DNA of 6,296 bases from Thermoproteota archaeon (GTDB lineage Archaea; Thermoproteota; Thermoprotei_A; Sulfolobales; Acidilobaceae): the NCBI GenBank assembly GCA_013152575.1, contig JAADGB010000050.1:1-6296 (forward strand). Reading direction: 5' to 3'. Made by a program: the position numbers and the translations under genes. The notes beneath the pieces were generated by a model, which was not told where the DNA came from, searched no databases, and saw only the letters and a list, made by a program, of their open reading frames with translations. This document shows, piece after piece, positions 4,987 to 6,296 of the stretch (its first letter is position 1; each line of letters begins with the position of its first letter).

Positions 4987-5619
4987 TTGATAGCGTTGAG
5001 CGAGATGAAGGTCGGAGGCTCCGTCAAGCTCAAGGGACCCGTATCCTTCGACACCATAGAGATAGGAGGGTCCCTCAAGGTTGAGGGAGACCTAGAGGTA
5101 AGCAATGAGTTGAAGATCGGTGGAAGCGGTAGGATCACTGGCAAGTTAAAGGCTGGGCGTGTAAGGATAGGCGGGTCCCTATCCGTCCAGGGTGAGGTCG
5201 AGATCGGCGAGCTGGTTATCGGTGGGAGCGCCTCTCTGGCAGGAGGCTATGTGAATGAGCTGGCTATAGGCGGGTCCCTAAAGACGGGGACCCTCAGGGT
5301 CGAGAGGGCCCGTATAGCTGGGGGATTCCAGGGGACCCTCATAGGGAAGGAGATCGTGGTTGAGAAGAAGTCTAAGATAAGGGGTAAGATAGTGGCAGAA
5401 AAGCTGATCATAAAGCGGAACGCAGAGGTCGAACACGCCATCGCCACGGAGGCAGTTGTCGAGAGGAACGCTGACGTAGACATATTGGAGTGCGTCAAGT
5501 GCGTTATCGGGAGGAACGCGTGGGTAGGATTGCTAAAGTACGTCGAGGATTACGATGCCCCAGAGGCCGACGTTGATAGGGTCGAGAAGGTAGATAGTCT
5601 AAGCATGAAGCCCGGCTAG
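4987..5619 (+). CDS. bactofilin-like right-handed beta-helix protein
   Basis: A 210-residue repeat protein without signal peptide or membrane segment. From residue 7 it is built of about eleven 16-18-residue rungs. Early rungs follow the pattern hydrophobic-x-I-GGS-x-x-x-x-G-x-hydrophobic, with GGS at 10, 27, 45, 62, 79 and 95. Later rungs lose GGS but keep the spacing (AGG at 111, then K-x-x-K and ERNADV-type turns up to about 182). This periodicity is typical of bactofilins, polymer-forming cytoskeletal beta-helix proteins, so it may polymerise into a scaffold in the cytoplasm or at the membrane. A CVKC (CxxC) lies at 169-172, and a short acidic tail (DYDAPEADVD) follows. Start TTG at 4987 is chosen because GGT (4978-4980) sits 6 nt upstream; TTG 4996 or ATG 5005 would cost only a few residues. 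Divergent from the winged-helix regulator, which likely controls it. A different solenoid-type function cannot be excluded. Confidence 0.8.
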   Translation: MIALSEMKVGGSVKLKGPVSFDTIEIGGSLKVEGDLEVSNELKIGGSGRITGKLKAGRVRIGGSLSVQGEVEIGELVIGGSASLAGGYVNELAIGGSLKTGTLRVERARIAGGFQGTLIGKEIVVEKKSKIRGKIVAEKLIIKRNAEVEHAIATEAVVERNADVDILECVKCVIGRNAWVGLLKYVEDYDAPEADVDRVEKVDSLSMKPG

Positions 5620-5738
5620 AGGAGAGGGTCCCTCCTGCAACGGTAAACACACGTTCTAACAAACCATCCCTCTTCATAATACTCCAACTACACCATCCTA
5701 GCGAGGCCAACCAACACGCAATAGAAGGGAGTAGAGGG
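5620..5738. other. intergenic spacer before the partial MFS gene
   Basis: These 119 bp hold a GGGTCCC copy (5626-5632) directly after the beta-helix gene's stop, then a pyrimidine-rich stretch without a clear T-tract terminator. A weak TATA-like CATAATAC (5675-5682) would place a start near 5705 for the MFS gene. I see no small gene or RNA here. Confidence 0.5.
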
Positions 5739-6296
5739 ATGCGTGTCGAGGCCAGGATAGCACTACTCCAAACAATACATGTAGGGGCCTGGGCCGCCTA
5801 CTTCACAATAACAAGGCAAGTCTATAGTGGCGACTCCTCATTCCTCATACTATTAGCGGCCGCCGAGACCCTGCCGACGATAGCGGGGCTCCTAGGCGGC
5901 TGGCTAAGCGAGAGATACGGTTACAGAATACCCCTCCTACTGGGCTCGATAGAGGGCTTAGGGTTAGTACTCGCAGGCCTCCTACTCCATGAGAAGCAAC
6001 TGTTCTGGGCCTCAGTGTTCGCCGCGAGCCTTGCATGGTCGATTGGAGGGCCGCAGATCTATGCATTCACACTAACCTACTCCGGGAACAGGGCCGAGAG
6101 CCTAGGGATCGTGACTGCTGGATCGACAATTGGCTTCACGTTGGGAAGCTTTGCTCCGATCTTAGCGGCACGGGTGGGTGGGGGAACTATACTCTCGGTT
6201 ATGGGGTTGTTGGTTGTACTCGTCTACCTAATCATAGCGGGGATGGCGGGGCCCCTTAAGCCCGAGGGACCCGGTTACGGCGGGGACGATCGCAGG
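5739..6296 (+). CDS. MFS transporter, N-terminal half (runs off the window)
   Basis: An open frame of 186 codons starts at ATG 5739 and has no stop before the window edge. The protein begins MRVEARIALLQTIHVGAWAA. It shows about six hydrophobic segments (roughly 7-24, 34-54, 65-84, 88-112, 120-143 and 150-170). The MFS motif A equivalent GGWLSERYGYR is at 53-63, in the loop between helices 2 and 3. Residues 171-186 (GPLKPEGPGYGG and on) are hydrophilic and should be the start of the central cytoplasmic loop, so about half the transporter is missing. The start is supported by GGGAG 7 nt upstream and by the lack of in-frame ATG, GTG or TTG codons in the preceding open stretch back to about 5640. 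It differs clearly in sequence from the other MFS gene at 2065-3207. Substrate unknown. Confidence 0.85.
   Translation, partial: MRVEARIALLQTIHVGAWAAYFTITRQVYSGDSSFLILLAAAETLPTIAGLLGGWLSERYGYRIPLLLGSIEGLGLVLAGLLLHEKQLFWASVFAASLAWSIGGPQIYAFTLTYSGNRAESLGIVTAGSTIGFTLGSFAPILAARVGGGTILSVMGLLVVLVYLIIAGMAGPLKPEGPGYGGDDRR

Larger units (their letters stand above)
131..6272. repeat. iterated palindrome GGGWCCC, 20 copies across the window
   Basis: First bases of the copies on the plus strand: 131, 494, 666, 793, 1173, 1751, 2018, 2322, 2482, 3337, 4228, 4851, 5034, 5068, 5173, 5272, 5287, 5332, 5626 and 6266. Fifteen are part of AGGGACCC or GGGTCCCT. About one copy of the 7-mer would be expected at this base composition. 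Eighteen are coding and fall in all three codon phases: Gly-Ser/Thr-Leu (131, 494, 1751, 2322, 5068, 5173, 5272, 5287, 5332), Gly-Pro (666, 1173, 2482, 4851, 5034, 6266), and Arg-Asp-Pro or Trp-Val-Pro (793, 3337, 4228). Two are intergenic (2018, 5626). The densest cluster is six copies in 5034-5338. The function is unknown. Confidence 0.85.

Noticed and set aside
1..6296. CRISPR array, insertion sequence or attachment site next to the tRNA
   Set aside because: No regularly spaced repeats, transposase, terminal inverted repeats, integrase or duplicated tRNA 3' end are visible.

Overview
The window looks like a chromosome segment of a hyperthermophilic crenarchaeon, most plausibly of the Desulfurococcales. 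This rests on the AGG/ATA/CTA-rich codon use, the TTG and GTG starts, the short purine-rich ribosome binding sites (GGGGGT, AGGTG), the TATA-type promoters, a tRNA gene interrupted by a textbook bulge-helix-bulge (BHB), and archaeal protein families. I cannot name the species.

Layout. Positions 33-1208 (minus) encode a Clp1/Grc3-family polynucleotide 5'-hydroxyl kinase. Diverging from it on the plus strand is tRNA-Asp(GUC), encoded in two pieces: 5' half 1251-1290 and 3' half 1478-1512, with encoded CCA at 1513-1515. The 187 nt between them contain a 15-bp GC-rich helix that closes a canonical BHB, but also a T6 tract and a strong TATA box, so the gene is either a very long-intron tRNA or a tandem split (trans-spliced) tRNA.

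Positions 4916 down to 1554 (minus) hold four genes in a row: a small winged-helix regulator, a PLP-dependent decarboxylase/lyase of the glutamate decarboxylase / sphingosine-1-phosphate lyase type, an MFS transporter whose ATG overlaps the lyase stop codon by one base, and a small membrane-anchored extracytoplasmic protein. The lyase and transporter are almost certainly co-translated. The last gene, and probably the lyase, also have promoter-like sequences of their own.

A perfect TCACAA-A-TTGTGA palindrome at 4932-4944 separates the regulator from a divergent gene (4987-5619, plus) for a bactofilin-like right-handed beta-helix protein built of about eleven 16-18-residue rungs. The window ends inside a second MFS transporter (5739 to the edge, plus).

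Across the whole window the 7-bp palindrome GGGWCCC occurs 20 times, against roughly one expected. Fifteen copies are the octamer AGGGACCC/GGGTCCCT. Copies fall in all three codon phases, in both orientations and in intergenic DNA, so the enrichment appears to act on DNA rather than protein. The interrupted tRNA-Asp and this iterated palindrome are the two observations most worth following up.
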